49,852 nucleotides of DNA from Culturomica sp. (GTDB lineage: Bacteria; Bacteroidota; Bacteroidia; Bacteroidales; Marinifilaceae). Positions 1 to 8,242 of the stretch are shown piece by piece (within the stretch, counting starts at the first letter, position 1; each line of letters opens with the position of its first letter). Location: positions 1 to 49,852 of the forward strand of contig JAISHE010000028.1 of assembly GCA_031262745.1 (NCBI GenBank), written 5' to 3'. The notes beneath the pieces are model-generated. The model did no database searches. It was not told where the DNA came from and saw nothing but the letters and a program-made list of their open reading frames with translations. The position numbers were made by a program, and so were the translations under genes.

Positions 1-10
1 ATTTAGCCAT
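1..10 (-). CDS. Start of a gene running off the left edge (partial)
   Basis: Read on the minus strand, an ATG at 10-8 followed by GCT AAA would begin a protein Met-Ala-Lys. Only three codons lie inside the window, so the product cannot be named. The support is a good Bacteroidota -7 box (TATCTTTG, 30-37) placed about 20 nt upstream of this ATG, and the absence of any other gene to explain that promoter. It could still be chance. Confidence 0.35.
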
Positions 11-29
11 ATTCTTTATTTTAGAAATA

Positions 30-37
30 CAAAGATA
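30..37 (-). promoter_or_regulatory. -7 box for the left-edge gene
   Basis: The minus strand reads TATCTTTG, a full match to TAnnTTTG. I do not see a TTG at the usual 19-20 nt upstream, so this is half a promoter by consensus. Confidence 0.4.
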
Positions 38-85
38 CGACTTTTGTGGAGAAGCAGAGAAAAACAACATCTTTTTACGCAAAAA

Positions 86-116
86 ATGCGGAGAATAAAA
101 TGATTTTTCTCCGCAT
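86..116. terminator. Perfect 10-bp stem-loop
   Basis: Arms at 86-95 (ATGCGGAGAA) and 107-116 pair perfectly around an 11-nt A/T-rich loop. A-rich sequence lies on the left and no clean T-run on the right, so it could terminate minus-strand transcription or be part of the repeat patch that follows. Confidence 0.35.
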
Positions 117-150
117 GAATGGCTGCCGTAGGCAGCTCCTCTCTATGACA

Positions 151-428
151 GGGGGCAAGCTACGAGTGTTCGGAAGATTGTAAAACACACATATTCAAAA
201 CAATATAGAGAAATAGGAGACTGTTAATGTTATTCCGAGTTAGTGCGATTAGCTGAGTTTGAGGGCAAAACAAGACTCTATCGCACGACGAAGAATCCTT
301 CCCTTATAGAATAATCGGCAAATTTCTCGTCAATGCGGGGCAAATAAATGACATTTTGCATATTTTCACCCGCACTTCGCTATAAATGAATTAGTTATAA
401 TCTTCCGACCACTCGTAGGCAAGCCCCC
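151..428. repeat. 278-bp element bounded by a ~32-bp imperfect inverted repeat (MITE-like)
   Basis: The left arm (151-182) and right arm (395-428) are inverted copies. A 23-bp core containing TCTTCCGA and CACTCGTAG differs at two positions, and beyond it both end in a G- or C-run with a small indel. The inside has no credible reading frame but folds: GTGCGAT (about 243-249) pairs with ATCGCAC (about 279-285), enclosing a second GAGTTT/AAGACTC pairing. Size and ends resemble a miniature inverted-repeat element. No target-site duplication was found, so mobility is inference. Confidence 0.5.
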
Positions 429-560
429 TTGTTGTTGGCTTGGCTGTTGTTTTGCGTTTGCTTCCTACGGAAGCTGCTCTCGGTAGTTCTGCTACCTACC
501 AGCCGACAAGCCGGCTGGTTACTAAGCTATGCTGCCTACGGCAGTTCGATTATCTTCTTA
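429..560. repeat. Intergenic stretch of short stem-loops and CCTACGG motifs
   Basis: No gene is visible. ACCAGCCG (498-505) pairs with CGGCTGGT (512-519), and GGTAG pairs with CTACC at about 482-496. The string CCTACGG followed by an A/C and then AGCTGCTC or AGTTCG occurs at about 472 and 531. It occurs again at about 19981 and 21445 and inverted at about 125, so this belongs to a dispersed repeat family. Confidence 0.4.
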
Positions 561-615
561 GCCTGAAAGGCGACATCTGCATCCCGTAGGTCGCGCTGCG
601 CTTGACCTACGGGAT
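561..615 (+). repeat. Dispersed stem-loop repeat R, copy 1
   Basis: It starts with a small hairpin (GCCT-GAA-AGGC, 561-571) and ends with a perfect 12-bp stem, ATCCCGTAGGTC at 581-592 against its complement at 604-615. Related copies lie at 853-911 (inverted) and 21395-21452 (same orientation). As in the 21395 copy, it is followed directly by an array with a 21-nt period. Confidence 0.6.
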
Positions 616-619
616 AACC

Positions 620-682
620 GGCGAGCCATTCGCCGGCATCAGCGAGACTCTTGCCGAACTTTCCGGTCAACTCGCCGAACTC
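620..682 (+). repeat. Short array with 21-nt period (array C, 3 units)
   Basis: Three consecutive 21-nt units occupy 620-640, 641-661 and 662-682, each with a GCGAG- or TCGCC-type half palindrome. The first contains GGCGA...TCGCC. In one frame they read as heptads (SETLAEL, SGQLAEL), like the AVLSETL frame of the larger array at 21461. The 83-codon open frame across this stretch (602-853) has no start context and no recognisable domain, so I treat it as repeat, not gene. Confidence 0.5.
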
Positions 683-693
683 TCCGGATGTAC

Positions 694-762
694 GGGCGTA
701 TGGCATACGCCCGATGATGATATTGTAGAGGGTGTCCCCAAAGTATTGACACCCCTCTTTTT
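694..762 (+). terminator. Two stem-loops, the second a probable intrinsic terminator
   Basis: GGGCGTATG (694-702) pairs with CATACGCCC (704-712). GAGGGTGTC (728-736) then pairs with GACACCCCTC (748-757) and is followed by five T residues at 758-762, a classic plus-strand terminator. No gene upstream explains it, so it may be the remnant of a lost gene or end a non-coding transcript over the repeats. Confidence 0.5.
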
Positions 763-852
763 ATTCGTACCCCTATCCGAGAATGATTTCAAATATTCGA
801 TTCTACGGAAGATAGTTGAACTTTTGAGACAGCCTCGATGTAGTGGGTGGTA

Positions 853-911
853 ATCCCGTAGGTCGCGCTTCGCTTGACACTACGGTTATGGAAATATCGC
901 CCTTCTGGCGG
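853..911 (-). repeat. Dispersed stem-loop repeat R, copy 2 (inverted)
   Basis: On the minus strand this aligns with the copies at 561 and 21395, sharing GGCGATATTT, TAACCG and CGACCTACGGGAT elements. It resembles the 21395 copy more closely, including the AGTGTCAAGC segment. Copies 1 and 2 therefore form an inverted pair around 616-852. The remaining sequence up to 1023 shows nothing recognisable. Confidence 0.55.
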
Positions 912-1023
912 CTTGTAGAGCCTGATTTTCACAACCTTAGGTCAGCGACCTAAGGGGAAAAAGATGGCACCGTTGCATGCCATACGTCCAAACGACATAT
1001 CCTGTCATCGACCGGAGGGGGGA

Positions 1024-2838
1024 CTATTCGCTTATCTTTTTTTGTCGGCGTTTGCGTTCGTTTTCGTCCAAGTAAATTTTGCGTAAGCGCATGAAATGTG
1101 GTGTTACTTCTACGTATTCATCCTCCTGAATGTATTCCAACGCCTCTTCCAAACTGAACTTTGTGGGTGGTGCGATATTTGTTTTATCGTCCGAACCGGA
1201 AGCACGCATATTCGTTAGTTTCTTGGATTTTCCGACATTTATTACAATATCATCTGGACGAGTGCTTTCACCTATAACCTGACCGGCATACACTTCTTCT
1301 CCGGGTTCAATGAAAAATTTACCCCTGTCTTGCAGTTTGTTTATGGCATAAGCATAAGTGTCGCCGGTTTCCATAGCAATAAGAGAACCGTTTATACGCA
1401 TCTCAATTTCGCCTTTGTAAGGTTCAAAACCTTTTAAGCGGTGGGCAATCACGGCTTCTCCGGCAGATGCCGTAAGAAGATTACTACGCAAGCCGATGAT
1501 GCCTCGCGAAGGGATGTCGAAAATCAAATGAACCCGCTCGCCACGTGTTTCCATGTTGAGCATAACACCTTTACGCTTGGTAATCATTTCAATTGCTTTG
1601 CCCGAATATTCTTCCGGTATATCAATAGTCAATTCTTCAATAGGCTCACATCTTTCGCCGTTGATTTCCTTAATAACCACCTTCGGCTGCCCTACTTGCA
1701 ACTCATATCCTTCACGCCTCATTGTTTCAATAAGCACACTCAAATGCAGCACGCCGCGACCGAAAACGATGAACGAATCGGCAGTTTGACCGGGTTCAAC
1801 CTTCAAAGCCAAATTCTTTTCCAATTCCTTGTCCAAACGGTCTTTGATATGGCGCGAGGTAACGTATTTACCGTCTCTACCAAAAAAGGGCGAATTGTTT
1901 ATAGTGAAAAGCATGCTCATAGTAGGCTCATCAATAGCGATAGGTTCCAAAGCTTCGGGATTTTCATAATCGGCAATGGTGTCGCCAATCTCAAATCCTT
2001 CAATGCCTACAACGGCACAAATTTCTCCGGCAGGAACTTCTTCAACTTTTTTCTTTTCCAAGCCTTCAAAAAGCATCAAATCTTTAATGCGCGTTTTTTC
2101 AAAGGTAACGCCGTCTCTTTTACAAAGAGTTACCGGCATGCCCGACTTCAAAACACCTCTCGTCAATTTACCTACGGCTATACGTCCGATGTAGGAAGAA
2201 TACTCCAAAGAAGTAATCAACATTTGGGGAGTACCTTCGGCTGCCTCCGGTGCCGGAATATATTCTATGATTGCATCAAGCAATGGCACAATATCTGTCG
2301 TCGGTTTCCGCCAGTCCGTTGACATCCACCCTTGTTTGGCACTTCCGTAAATAGTGATGAAATCCAACTGTTCTTCCGAAGCTCCAAGCGAAAACATCAG
2401 GTCGAAAACTTCTTCCTGCACTTCGTCCGGTCGACAATTCAATTTATCCACCTTGTTTACTACAACAATGGCTTTCTTGCCCAAGCCCAATGCTTTTTGA
2501 AGCACAAAACGGGTTTGCGGCATAGTGCCCTCAAAAGCGTCAACAAGGAGAAGAACACCGTCTGCCATGTTGAGTACACGTTCCACTTCACCGCCGAAAT
2601 CGGAGTGCCCCGGAGTGTCAATGATATTAATTTTGTAATCCTTATATCTAACGGATACATTCTTTGAAAGAATAGTTATGCCGCGTTCTCTTTCAAGATC
2701 GTTGTTGTCAAGTATCAAGTCGCCGCTTTGTTTCTCATTTTCGCGGAAGAGCTTGCCTTGTAAAATCATTTTGTCAACTAAGGTAGTTTTGCCGTGGTCT
2801 ACGTGGGCAATGATTGCGATGTTTCTTAAATTTTGCAT
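1024..2838 (-). CDS. typA: Ribosome-associated translational GTPase TypA/BipA
   Basis: TypA/BipA is a ribosome-binding GTPase involved in ribosome assembly and stress or cold adaptation. The N-terminal GTPase domain shows the P-loop (AHVDHGKTT, residues about 11-19), the switch II motif DTPGH and the NKVD specificity motif. EF-Tu domain-2, EF-G domain-V-like and TypA-specific C-terminal regions follow. Length from this start is 604 residues, normal for the family. The frame is open upstream to a TTG at 2862, but that TTG lies inside the -7 promoter box. The ATG at 2838, giving the family-typical start [12 protein letters not shown], is therefore chosen. It is transcribed alone, divergently from the phosphatase gene. 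Confidence 0.95.
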   Translation of the reverse strand: MQNLRNIAIIAHVDHGKTTLVDKMILQGKLFRENEKQSGDLILDNNDLERERGITILSKNVSVRYKDYKINIIDTPGHSDFGGEVERVLNMADGVLLLVDAFEGTMPQTRFVLQKALGLGKKAIVVVNKVDKLNCRPDEVQEEVFDLMFSLGASEEQLDFITIYGSAKQGWMSTDWRKPTTDIVPLLDAIIEYIPAPEAAEGTPQMLITSLEYSSYIGRIAVGKLTRGVLKSGMPVTLCKRDGVTFEKTRIKDLMLFEGLEKKKVEEVPAGEICAVVGIEGFEIGDTIADYENPEALEPIAIDEPTMSMLFTINNSPFFGRDGKYVTSRHIKDRLDKELEKNLALKVEPGQTADSFIVFGRGVLHLSVLIETMRREGYELQVGQPKVVIKEINGERCEPIEELTIDIPEEYSGKAIEMITKRKGVMLNMETRGERVHLIFDIPSRGIIGLRSNLLTASAGEAVIAHRLKGFEPYKGEIEMRINGSLIAMETGDTYAYAINKLQDRGKFFIEPGEEVYAGQVIGESTRPDDIVINVGKSKKLTNMRASGSDDKTNIAPPTKFSLEEALEYIQEDEYVEVTPHFMRLRKIYLDENERKRRQKKISE

Positions 2839-2859
2839 GTAAATAATTTTATGAGTGTG

Positions 2860-2888
2860 CAAAGTTACGAAAAATGTGGAAGTTTCAA
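2860..2888 (-). promoter_or_regulatory. typA promoter
   Basis: The minus strand carries TTG (2888-2886), 18 nt, then TAACTTTG (2867-2860), a good match to the Bacteroidota sigma-ABfr promoter. Transcription would start near 2853, leaving a leader of about 15 nt before the ATG at 2838. Confidence 0.65.
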
Positions 2889-2959
2889 CTTTGGCTGTGT
2901 AACATATTTAAAGAATCGTCGTAAACGCATAATATTTTTTGAATTATAACAAGAATCAA

Positions 2960-4027
2960 ATGAAGAAGTGGATATTAATGGGTGGAGTCTTGGTTACTTC
3001 TTTTATTATCTTTTTAATACTTTCCTGTGGTGATGATATTAAACCGGGGTATTACGGAGGAGAAAATATTTTCGGTAAAGTTAAAGTATTTAGATACGTA
3101 AACACGAAAGCAGCAGCTTTGGAGATAGATGTTGATAGCGAATGGAAGATATTTAGCGGCAAAAATCCCGATGAAATAAATTTCTCGCATCCTATTTTGG
3201 AAGGCTACGGCAAAGGAAATTTTAATGTTGATGTTGAAAATTCAAGCAGAGATTATTTTCAGATAATCACACCTAATTCCATGCTCATAGCCGCTGAGCG
3301 AGAGTTGCCGATGTCAGGAGGTTTTAATTTCCGTGATATAGGTGGCTACCCGACCACAGACGGCAAATACGTGAAATGGGGTAAATTCATTCGTTCCGGC
3401 AATCTAAATAGTCTTAATCGTACAGACCTTATTTATCTTTCAAGTATACCTATTACTACTGTTGCGGATTTTCGCGGGCAAGAAGAAATAACGTCTAATC
3501 CGGATAATTATCCTTCATCTGTGAAATATAATTATCATTTCAATATTCCCAAACCGGATTTTGCAAGTCTGGACTTACCTAATCTCACACCCCAAATGGC
3601 AATTGAGATAATGAAGGGAATAAATGTAAAATTTGTTACCGATAGTGCGTGTATTGTTCGTTACCGTGAATTTTTCAACATCTTGCAAGACGAATCGAAG
3701 ACTCCGGTTATTTTTCATTGTTCAGGCGGTAAAGACCGTATCGGTATGGCTTCGGCATTGATACTACTTGCGCTTGGTGTGGATGAAGAAACGGTGATTG
3801 GTGACTACATGCTCTCAAACAATGCTCTTGACAACGATAAATATGATTCGCTCTTTGTCAAATCACCTATTTTGAGGGAATTTCTCATTGTTAAGCGGGA
3901 ATATATAGAGGCTGGTCTCACCGCCATCAAAAGTCGCTACGGTTCGATTGAGAATTTTCTTAGAAATGAACTCTTCATTAATCTTGAAGATTTTCGCAAA
4001 AAATATCTTAACATTCCCGAGAAATAA
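2960..4027 (+). CDS. Tyrosine/dual-specificity-type protein phosphatase, lipoprotein
   Basis: The N-terminus (MKKWILMGG... LILSC) is a lipoprotein signal with lipobox cysteine, so the protein is probably anchored in the envelope. Residues about 30-100 form an unassigned N-terminal domain. The phosphatase domain of the Y_phosphatase3 type begins at NFRDIGGY, with the family motifs KWGKFIRSG and VADFRG. The catalytic P-loop is HCSGGKDRIG, which satisfies HCX5R. Total length is 355 residues. A TTG upstream at 2939 is in frame, but the ATG at 2960 begins the signal peptide directly and is preferred. The substrate is unknown; relatives act on phosphotyrosine or phosphoinositides. It is monocistronic and convergent with fba. 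Confidence 0.8.
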   Translation: MKKWILMGGVLVTSFIIFLILSCGDDIKPGYYGGENIFGKVKVFRYVNTKAAALEIDVDSEWKIFSGKNPDEINFSHPILEGYGKGNFNVDVENSSRDYFQIITPNSMLIAAERELPMSGGFNFRDIGGYPTTDGKYVKWGKFIRSGNLNSLNRTDLIYLSSIPITTVADFRGQEEITSNPDNYPSSVKYNYHFNIPKPDFASLDLPNLTPQMAIEIMKGINVKFVTDSACIVRYREFFNILQDESKTPVIFHCSGGKDRIGMASALILLALGVDEETVIGDYMLSNNALDNDKYDSLFVKSPILREFLIVKREYIEAGLTAIKSRYGSIENFLRNELFINLEDFRKKYLNIPEK

Positions 4028-4055
4028 TCATTGATAGTTTTGTTATGACAATAAA

Positions 4056-4091
4056 TAAGGGCAGAAAAACTATAATACTATTCTGCCCTTA
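4056..4091. terminator. Bidirectional terminator between the phosphatase gene and fba
   Basis: TAAGGGCAGAA (4056-4066) pairs perfectly with its complement at 4081-4091 around a 14-nt loop, in the 95-nt gap between two convergent genes. There is only a weak T-run on either side. Confidence 0.6.
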
Positions 4092-4122
4092 ATTATTGGT
4101 TTAGTAAAAAAAGCGTAAACTT

Positions 4123-5118
4123 TTACTTAACAGTGTTTGCGCTACCGAGCACATCCACAATCTTGTGTTTGTACAATTCTCTTAAACTGTCGCGTGCCGG
4201 TCCGAGGTACTTTCTCGGGTCAAATTCCTGCGGTTGTAAAGCTAATACCTCACGAACTGCTGCCGTCATAGCCAAACGACCGTCGGAATCAATATTGATC
4301 TTGCAAACAGCTGACGTGGCTGCTCTACGTAATTGATCTTCCGGAATACCGATTGCATCTTTCAATTTACCGCCATATTCGTTGATAATAGCCACTTTAT
4401 CTTGTGGTACGGATGAGGCACCGTGAAGTACGATAGGAAATCCCGGTATACGTTTTTCGATTTCTTCGAGTATGTCAAATCTCAATGGAGGAGGCACCAA
4501 AAGACCTTCGGCATTGCGGGTGCATTGTTCAGGCTTAAATTTGTTTGCACCATGAGAAGTGCCGATTGAAATTGCAAGCGAATCAACACCTGTTCTTGCC
4601 AAAAAATCCTCAACTTCTTCCGGACGTGTATAGGTGTGATGTTCCGCACTAACTTCATCTTCTACTCCCGCAAGAACACCAAGTTCACCTTCAACTGTAA
4701 CATCAAACTGATGAGCGTAGTCAACCACCTTTTTAGTCAGTGCAATGTTATCTTCATAAGAATGATGCGAACCGTCAATCATCACCGAAGAAAAGCCCAT
4801 TTCAATGCAACTCTTGCACAATTCAAAAGTGTCGCCATGATCAAGATGCAACACAATAGGAACGTTCAAACCGAGTTCTTTAGCATACTCAACAGCTCCT
4901 TGTGCCATGTAGCGCAAAAGTGTTTGATTGGCATACTTGCGTGCGCCACTTGACACTTGCAGTATGACCGGCGATTTACATTCCACAGCAGCAGAAACAA
5001 TCGCCTGCATTTGTTCCATGTTGTTAAAGTTGAAAGCTGCAATAGCATATTTTCCTGCCATTGCCTGTTTGAAAATTTCTCGACTGTTTACCAGTCCGAG
5101 TTCTTTGTAACTTACCAT
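4123..5118 (-). CDS. fba: Class II fructose-1,6-bisphosphate aldolase
   Basis: This zinc-dependent cytosolic enzyme interconverts fructose 1,6-bisphosphate with dihydroxyacetone phosphate and glyceraldehyde 3-phosphate in glycolysis and gluconeogenesis. Visible family signatures are AAFNFNNMEQ near residue 28, the HLDHGD motif at 91-96 with catalytic Asp and zinc-binding His, SVMIDGSHH, VEGELG, IGTSHG and PIVLHGASSVP. Length is 331 residues. The ATG at 5118 gives the usual short N-terminus. It is separated by 50 A/T-rich nt from ung upstream on the same strand. No promoter was recognised in that gap, so read-through from ung is possible. Confidence 0.93.
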   Translation of the reverse strand: MVSYKELGLVNSREIFKQAMAGKYAIAAFNFNNMEQMQAIVSAAVECKSPVILQVSSGARKYANQTLLRYMAQGAVEYAKELGLNVPIVLHLDHGDTFELCKSCIEMGFSSVMIDGSHHSYEDNIALTKKVVDYAHQFDVTVEGELGVLAGVEDEVSAEHHTYTRPEEVEDFLARTGVDSLAISIGTSHGANKFKPEQCTRNAEGLLVPPPLRFDILEEIEKRIPGFPIVLHGASSVPQDKVAIINEYGGKLKDAIGIPEDQLRRAATSAVCKINIDSDGRLAMTAAVREVLALQPQEFDPRKYLGPARDSLRELYKHKIVDVLGSANTVK

Positions 5119-5168
5119 AAAATTGTATTTAAAAGGTTTATTTATTGATTTTTATATCTTTTATTTTT

Positions 5169-5837
5169 TTACCATATAATTTCTTTAAATCCGTGAGAGC
5201 GAAGGTAATCATTTGTTTGACTAAAATGCTTATTGCCGAACCAGCCTCCGCGATTTGCCGAAAGTGGCGACGGATGTACGCTTTTAAGCACAAGATTACG
5301 ACTTGTGTTAATAAATGAACCTTTACGCTGCGCATAACTCCCCCATAATAGAAATACAAGATGATCCTTATAGTCGGTTAAACGACGTATTACGGCATCT
5401 GTGAACTGTTCCCAACCTTTATTTTGGTGGGAACCGGCTTCATGAGCTTTAACGGTAAGCGTGGCATTCAAAAGCAGAACCCCTTGTTCCGCCCAACGTT
5501 CCAAATTGCCGGACGTAGGAGCCCCAACACCTAAATCCGATTCTATTTCTTTGAAAATGTTCTGTAAAGACGGCGGTTGTTGTACTCCCTCAGACACAGA
5601 AAAACATAATCCGTGTGCTTGTCCGGGTCCATGATAAGGATCCTGACCGAGTATGACAACTTTTGTTTGTTCAACGGGACAATGATTGAAAGCGTTGAAA
5701 ATCAACTTGCCGGGAGGATAAATTCGATTGGAGGCATATTCTTTCTTTACAAAAGCGATCAATTCTTCAAAGTAAGGCTGATTAAATTCCTCTTTGAGCA
5801 ATGATTTCCATGATTCTTCGATTTTCACTTCTGCCAT
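5169..5837 (-). CDS. ung: Uracil-DNA glycosylase, family 1
   Basis: It removes uracil from DNA, starting base-excision repair of deaminated cytosine. The catalytic water-activating motif GQDPYHG is at residues 64-70 (Asp66), and the DNA-intercalation loop HPSPLSANRGG starts at residue 188. Length is 222 residues, full size for the family. The start MAEVKIEESW is an ATG only 17 nt after the end of the cyclotransferase gene, so cysS, the cyclotransferase and ung probably form one minus-strand transcript. Confidence 0.95.
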   Translation of the reverse strand: MAEVKIEESWKSLLKEEFNQPYFEELIAFVKKEYASNRIYPPGKLIFNAFNHCPVEQTKVVILGQDPYHGPGQAHGLCFSVSEGVQQPPSLQNIFKEIESDLGVGAPTSGNLERWAEQGVLLLNATLTVKAHEAGSHQNKGWEQFTDAVIRRLTDYKDHLVFLLWGSYAQRKGSFINTSRNLVLKSVHPSPLSANRGGWFGNKHFSQTNDYLRSHGFKEIIW

Positions 5838-5854
5838 AACGCAATCATTTTAAC

Positions 5855-6643
5855 CTATTTTCTACGTACACGTATTTCAAAAAGTTTCGACCAGTTTTTT
5901 CCGGTTACATAAACCGTTTTACTTTCAGGATTGTATGCAATACCGTTAAGTACATCATCATTCTTATCTAATTTGCGACGTTCAATAGACGGAAGTATTC
6001 CTGCCAAATCCAATTTACCGCTAACCGTACCCGTATCAGGATCTATCATAACAATAATATCTTGTAGCCATACATTTGCCCATATTTTTCCGTCTATATA
6101 TTCAAGTTCATTCAACATTTTTACAATTCCTTTATTGTCATGCACCTCAACAACGTTAAAGACAGCACCGTTTGCAGGATTCATACAATAAAGTTTCTCA
6201 CTTCCGTCGCTCATAACCAAATAATTATCAACAGTAGTAATACCCCAACCCTGAGTATTATAACTAAAGGTAGAAACGGGAGAGAATGTGTTAAGATCAT
6301 AAATAAATCCTTGTCGCGACATCCATGTAAGTTGATAAATTTGATTATTTAGAATGGTTATGCCTTCTCCGAAGTACTTGACAGCTAAGTTAGTTGACAT
6401 GCGAGGTTTACCGCTTTTGATTTCTACTTTTCGCAATGACGATTTACCGTTACCGCCTGTACCCTCATATAACCAACCGTCATGATAAACTAATCCTTGA
6501 GTATAAGCATGGGGATCATGAGGATAAGTATTTACGATTTCATAAGTGTATTCTACCGGAGATTTCGTTTGTTGTGCAAAGATATTATTTGCATCAATTA
6601 ACAAGATTGTAAACACATAGACGATAAGTATCTTAAATGACAT
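5855..6643 (-). CDS. Glutaminyl-peptide cyclotransferase (plant/bacterial beta-propeller type)
   Basis: This family converts N-terminal glutamine of peptides to pyroglutamate. An N-terminal hydrophobic segment (residues about 3-23, ending NNIFAQ) suggests export to the periplasm. The mature part fits the five-bladed propeller family PF05096: YPHDPHAYTQGLVYHDGWLY, then YEGTGGNG carrying the conserved Glu region, a FGEGIT motif, and the C-terminal LNGIAYNPESKTVYVTGKNW. Length is 262 residues. It sits 11 nt downstream of cysS on the same strand. In Bacteroidota many exported proteins start with glutamine after signal cleavage, so a periplasmic cyclase is plausible here (inference). Confidence 0.88.
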   Translation of the reverse strand: MSFKILIVYVFTILLIDANNIFAQQTKSPVEYTYEIVNTYPHDPHAYTQGLVYHDGWLYEGTGGNGKSSLRKVEIKSGKPRMSTNLAVKYFGEGITILNNQIYQLTWMSRQGFIYDLNTFSPVSTFSYNTQGWGITTVDNYLVMSDGSEKLYCMNPANGAVFNVVEVHDNKGIVKMLNELEYIDGKIWANVWLQDIIVMIDPDTGTVSGKLDLAGILPSIERRKLDKNDDVLNGIAYNPESKTVYVTGKNWSKLFEIRVRRK

Positions 6644-6654
6644 TTATTAAAGTT

Positions 6655-8133
6655 TTAATTTAATATTTCCCATTCGTATCCGTCTTTGGTATCCTTAACT
6701 TTGACACCGGCAGCATTTAAATTATCTCTGATGCGATCACTTGTTGCCCAATCTTTGTTTTTCTTCGCTTCGTTGCGTGTTTCCATAACTATATCAAGCA
6801 CTTTTCCAAGTACTTCTTTGTTTTTGGAATCACCGCAAGAAGATTCTGCCCGCAAACCAAGTACGTCAAAGACAAAATCATGATAAAGTTTCTGCAAAGC
6901 TATTAAGTTTTGTGCGTCAATCTTTTCTTTACCGGCGGCAATAGAGTTGATCGTATGCACACCTTCAAATAGATAGGACATCAGAATACATGTGTTCATA
7001 TCATCATTCATCGCTTCGTGAAATTTGTTCGACAATTCTGCAACATTAACTGTTCCATCGGATGAAGGTGTGATTTTTCCTAAGGTTTCCACAGCAGACA
7101 TTAATCGTTCATAACCTCTTTCGGCAGCTTTTAATGCTTCGTTTGAAAAGTCAAGCGGACTTCTGTAATGGGCTTGTAGTATGAAAAACCGTACAGTCAT
7201 AGGTGAATAAGCCTGTTCAAGTACTTCATTATCACCTGTAAATAGTTGGTCAAGAGTTATGAAATTGCCTAAGGACTTGCCCATTTTCTGACCGTTCACG
7301 GTTATCATATTATTATGCATCCAATAGCGAACGGCTTCGTGTCCGTATGCTGCGGTGCTCTGTGCAATTTCACATTCATGGTGAGGAAATTGCAGGTCAA
7401 GACCACCTCCGTGTATGTCAAAAACTTCACCTAAGTATTTTTGACTCATACAAGAACATTCAAGATGCCAACCCGGGAAACCTTCTCCCCAAGGAGATGT
7501 CCAACGCATGATATGCTCCGGCGAGGCTTTTTTCCATAATGCAAAATCTGCCGGATTATGTTTTTCTTGCTGACCGTCCAGAGTACGGGTAGCTGCATAA
7601 AGTTCTTCGACTTTTCTGCCCGACAGTTTCCCGTAATCATACTTTCTATTATACGACTCAACGTCAAAATATATGTTGCCATTGATTTCGTAAGCATAAC
7701 CATGCTCTAAGATTTTTTTAATAAGTTCTTGTTGTTCAATGATATGTCCCGAAGCATGCGGTTCAATGCTTGGCGGAATATTGTTCAATTGTTCCATATT
7801 CTTATGGTAACTGTTGGTGTAATGTTGCACAACTTCCATCGGTTCAAGCTGTTCCAATTTAGCTTTGACAAGTATCTTATCGTCTCCGTTGTCGCTATCA
7901 TTCGTAAGATGTCCTACATCTGTTATATTACGCACATATCTAACGCGATAACCTAAATATCTAAGGTAGCGCACAAGTACGTCGAAAGTTATTGCAGCCC
8001 TTGCGTGTCCAAGATGAGCATCACCGTAAACGGTGGGACCGCACACATAAACCCCTACAAAAGGTGGATTTAACGGTGCAAATTCCTCACGCCTGCGGGT
8101 CATTGTGTTATATATGATGAACTTATTTTCCAT
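6655..8133 (-). CDS. cysS: Cysteinyl-tRNA synthetase
   Basis: This class I synthetase charges tRNA-Cys. [15 protein letters not shown] at residues about 31-45 contains the first zinc ligand and the HIGH-type motif (here HLGH). HLECSCMS and HHECEIA supply further zinc ligands, and KMGKSLGN is the KMSKS-type loop. The C-terminal anticodon-binding domain ends in GYEWEILN. Length is 492 residues, normal. It is the first gene of a probable cysS-cyclotransferase-ung transcript and is divergent from ispG, with a 109-nt intergenic region holding an inverted repeat. Confidence 0.96.
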   Translation of the reverse strand: MENKFIIYNTMTRRREEFAPLNPPFVGVYVCGPTVYGDAHLGHARAAITFDVLVRYLRYLGYRVRYVRNITDVGHLTNDSDNGDDKILVKAKLEQLEPMEVVQHYTNSYHKNMEQLNNIPPSIEPHASGHIIEQQELIKKILEHGYAYEINGNIYFDVESYNRKYDYGKLSGRKVEELYAATRTLDGQQEKHNPADFALWKKASPEHIMRWTSPWGEGFPGWHLECSCMSQKYLGEVFDIHGGGLDLQFPHHECEIAQSTAAYGHEAVRYWMHNNMITVNGQKMGKSLGNFITLDQLFTGDNEVLEQAYSPMTVRFFILQAHYRSPLDFSNEALKAAERGYERLMSAVETLGKITPSSDGTVNVAELSNKFHEAMNDDMNTCILMSYLFEGVHTINSIAAGKEKIDAQNLIALQKLYHDFVFDVLGLRAESSCGDSKNKEVLGKVLDIVMETRNEAKKNKDWATSDRIRDNLNAAGVKVKDTKDGYEWEILN

Positions 8134-8169
8134 GTTTTAATCATTTGATTGTTATTTAAGAACGTAAAA

Positions 8170-8207
8170 TTAAGGAAAAACTATCAAATACGATAAATTT
8201 TCCTTAA
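8170..8207. promoter_or_regulatory. Inverted repeat between cysS and ispG overlapping the ispG -7 box
   Basis: TTAAGGAAAA (8170-8179) is the exact inverse of TTTTCCTTAA (8198-8207). The right arm runs into TAATTTTG (8205-8212), a consensus -7 box for ispG. The left arm runs on the minus strand into TAATTTTA, a near-consensus -7 for cysS. The symmetry may come from two facing promoters or be an operator. Confidence 0.45.
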
Positions 8208-8242
8208 TTTTGAAAGATATAAATTGAAAATTCTGTTTTTTG

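Noticed and set aside
602-853. 83-codon open frame on the plus strand
   Set aside because: It runs through repeat R, a 21-nt array and a terminator, has no promoter or recognisable domain, and its start codon lies within a stem. Treated as repeat.
1441-2322. 293-codon frame antisense to typA
   Set aside because: It lies entirely within the typA coding region on the other strand; shadow of a conserved gene.
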